64,000 nucleotides of DNA, taken from the NCBI RefSeq assembly GCF_003313505.1, contig NZ_QMHO01000013.1, forward strand, positions 62,001-126,000. The letters run 5' to 3'. The position numbers and the translations under genes are program-made. Source of the DNA: Pedobacter nanyangensis. Lineage in GTDB: Bacteria; Bacteroidota; Bacteroidia; Sphingobacteriales; Sphingobacteriaceae. The notes under the pieces are model-generated. The model made no database searches and was not told the origin of the DNA. It saw only the letters and a program-made list of their open reading frames with translations. Numbering within the stretch: the first letter of the stretch is position 1; every line of letters begins with the position of its first letter. Of the stretch, positions 62,598 to 64,000 are shown one piece after another.

Positions 62598-62625
62598 GGA
62601 AACTTTTTTTAATCTTAAAGTTTCC
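62598..62625. promoter_or_regulatory. Candidate TetR operator
   Basis: GGAAACTTT (62598-62606) and AAAGTTTCC (62617-62625) are perfect 9-bp inverted arms with a 10-bp spacer. The site adjoins the -7 box and would block the tetR promoter when bound. Confidence 0.55.
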
Positions 62626-62731
62626 GACAAGAATTTTTTTTACCATTGCCGCAAATTGCATTTGAACGACAAATCCAGTTCCAGTAAGCCAACTATCGTC
62701 AAATCATCAATCTTAAATGCTAAATCATTAG

Positions 62732-62739
62732 TACATTTG
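62732..62739 (+). promoter_or_regulatory. murB: -7 box of murB
   Basis: TACATTTG matches TAnnTTTG; the start is near 62746, about nine bases before the ATG at 62755. A -33 box is not clear. Confidence 0.45.
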
Positions 62740-62754
62740 CAATAAAAATACTTT

Positions 62755-63768
62755 ATGCCCTTTATCGCCAACTACTCCCTTAAAAACCTAAACACTTTTG
62801 GAATTGATGTAAATGCAAAATGGTATGTCAACATTTCATCAGAAGAAGATTTAACGGAAGCTTTTGGCAGCCCTTTGATCAAAGAGAACAAACTATTGGT
62901 ATTGGGCGGAGGCAGTAATATGCTGTTTACCAAAGATTATGACGGGATTGTGCTTAAAATAAGCATTAAAGGCATTGAGGTGGCCCAGCAAGGTACCGAT
63001 ATCTTGGTAACCGCCGGAGCAGGAGAGATATGGGACCACTTGGTGAAATATTGTGTAGCCAAGGGCTATGCTGGTTTGGAGAACCTCACGCTCATTCCCG
63101 GAACCGTGGGCGCCTCACCTATCCAAAATATTGGGGCTTATGGGGTAGAAATCAAAGATGTTTTTGAAAGTTGTACCGCTTTTGAGATTGCCACGGGCCA
63201 GCTCAGAACCTTTAGTAAGGCCGATTGTGAATTTGGTTACCGCGAAAGTGTGTTCAAGGGAAAACTGAAAGGTAAATACATCATCACTTCGGTAACTTAT
63301 CGCTTATCTAACATCCCGAACGTGCAAACCCACTATGGGGCAATCAATTCGGAGCTTGACAGGAGAGGGATTGAGCGGCCTAGTATTTCAGATATTTCGG
63401 AGGTAGTGGCGGCCATTAGGGTAAGCAAACTGCCCGATCCGTCAACCATTGGCAATGCCGGCAGTTTCTTTAAAAATCCTGTGATAAGCCAACAGGCATT
63501 TGATGAGCTGCTGTCGCGTTTTCCAGACACCCCACACTATCCAGCCCCCAACGGACGGGTGAAATTAGCTGCCGGCTGGCTTATTGAGCAATGCGGTTTT
63601 AAAGGTTTGGTTGATGGACATACCGGAACTTGGAAAAATCAGGCCCTGGTACTGGTTAATCATGGCGGGGCAACAGGACAGGAAGTGTACAGATTTTCGG
63701 AAAAGATTATCGAAACTGTACAGGAAAAATTTGGAGTGCTTTTAGAAAGAGAAGTAAATATTTTTTAG
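62755..63768 (+). CDS. murB: UDP-N-acetylenolpyruvoylglucosamine reductase
   Basis: FAD- and NADPH-dependent enzyme that makes UDP-N-acetylmuramate for peptidoglycan. The 337 residues include FAD-binding VLGGGSNMLFTKDYDG (about 50-65), GTVGASPIQNIGAYGVEIKD, the YRESVFKGK stretch and the catalytic Ser in AGSFFKNPV; the final REVNIF carries the conserved C-terminal Glu. The type I form (E. coli-like, with full C-terminal domain) is indicated by length. It is monocistronic. Confidence 0.95.
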   Translation: MPFIANYSLKNLNTFGIDVNAKWYVNISSEEDLTEAFGSPLIKENKLLVLGGGSNMLFTKDYDGIVLKISIKGIEVAQQGTDILVTAGAGEIWDHLVKYCVAKGYAGLENLTLIPGTVGASPIQNIGAYGVEIKDVFESCTAFEIATGQLRTFSKADCEFGYRESVFKGKLKGKYIITSVTYRLSNIPNVQTHYGAINSELDRRGIERPSISDISEVVAAIRVSKLPDPSTIGNAGSFFKNPVISQQAFDELLSRFPDTPHYPAPNGRVKLAAGWLIEQCGFKGLVDGHTGTWKNQALVLVNHGGATGQEVYRFSEKIIETVQEKFGVLLEREVNIF

Positions 63769-63838
63769 CCTGGTGCGCCCCAACCCACATTTTTCTTTTT
63801 TTTAAACTTTTAGTACATCGTTTTTGCCGTTTTTGGTA

Positions 63839-63868
63839 TCATAGTTGTAATGAGTTACATAACTATGA
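63839..63868. repeat. Inverted repeat upstream of the sigma-like gene
   Basis: TCATAGTT (63839-63846) and AACTATGA (63861-63868) are perfect 8-bp arms with a 14-bp spacer, 55 bases before the next ATG. It could be a regulator site or an mRNA leader hairpin. Confidence 0.35.
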
Positions 63869-63922
63869 CAGTTGCAATCCCATCTCGCATCTGTTCTTTT
63901 TTATTAACTAAAAACTAAGAAT

Positions 63923-64000
63923 ATGACACAGCTGCAATTTAACGAACAACTAAACGATTACTCTACTTCATTGAAATCATTTGCCTTAAATTTTACCAAA
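63923..64000 (+). CDS. Probable ECF sigma factor, N-terminus only (cut by window edge)
   Basis: ATG 63923 opens MTQLQFNEQLNDYSTSLKSF and runs off the window after 26 residues. The pattern LKSFALNFTK is the usual entry of Bacteroidota extracytoplasmic-function sigma factors, in which a region 2 helix follows. Only the first helix is visible, so the call is inferred. Confidence 0.55.
   Translation, partial: MTQLQFNEQLNDYSTSLKSFALNFTK

Overview
The window is one contiguous stretch of a Bacteroidota chromosome. It most resembles the Sphingobacteriaceae (Pedobacter and relatives). Support comes from a SusC/SusD pair with a polysaccharide utilisation locus, several Bacteroidota promoter boxes of the TAnnTTTG type, little sign of Shine-Dalgarno sequences, an OmpR-independent TonB-type outer membrane receptor, and many housekeeping proteins of clear Bacteroidota type. 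Most of the window has moderate G+C. The stretch from about 52.0 to 56.0 kb is visibly much richer in A+T. No rRNA, tRNA, CRISPR array, integrase or intact insertion sequence was seen.

Layout. 0-5 kb: the 3' part of leuS and a TonB-dependent outer membrane receptor preceded by three direct repeats phased at 21 bp. 4.7-8.8 kb: a minus-strand operon of two hydrolases (alpha/beta and patatin), an AHSA1-like protein, a PH-domain protein and a dGTPase. 8.9-17 kb: ispB-terC, ruvC, then a plus-strand envelope cluster (flippase-like protein, two glycosyltransferases, an OppC-type permease) containing rnhB. 17-20 kb: an AhpD-like protein with a Crp/Fnr regulator, then a DASH-type photolyase/cryptochrome. 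20-34 kb: sucA-sucB and, 8 kb later, lpdA, which together supply all three subunits of 2-oxoglutarate dehydrogenase. Between them lie exported peptidases and hydrolases and small envelope proteins, with palindromic repeats in the gaps.

35.4-48.9 kb is a beta-mannan utilisation locus. It holds a CE2-like esterase and AraC regulator on the minus strand and, divergently, SusC, SusD, a TIG-domain surface lipoprotein, a GH26 mannanase, a sodium-solute symporter, a GH130 phosphorylase and a cellobiose-2-epimerase-like enzyme. Read together they give a full route: binding and import across the outer membrane, deacetylation, cutting to mannobiose, import into the cytoplasm, epimerisation to mannosyl-glucose and phosphorolysis to mannose-1-phosphate plus glucose. 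Candidate operators for the AraC regulator lie in the divergent gap.

52-56 kb is an accessory, A+T-rich patch of small unknown genes plus a two-gene AAA ATPase/TOPRIM (DUF3226-like) unit. The unit has the layout of PARIS, AbiL and OLD-type defence modules and is the best candidate here for an undescribed system. 56.2-62.6 kb is a tetR-tolC-adaptor-RND efflux operon with a likely autoregulatory operator. The window ends with murB and the first codons of a probable ECF sigma factor.
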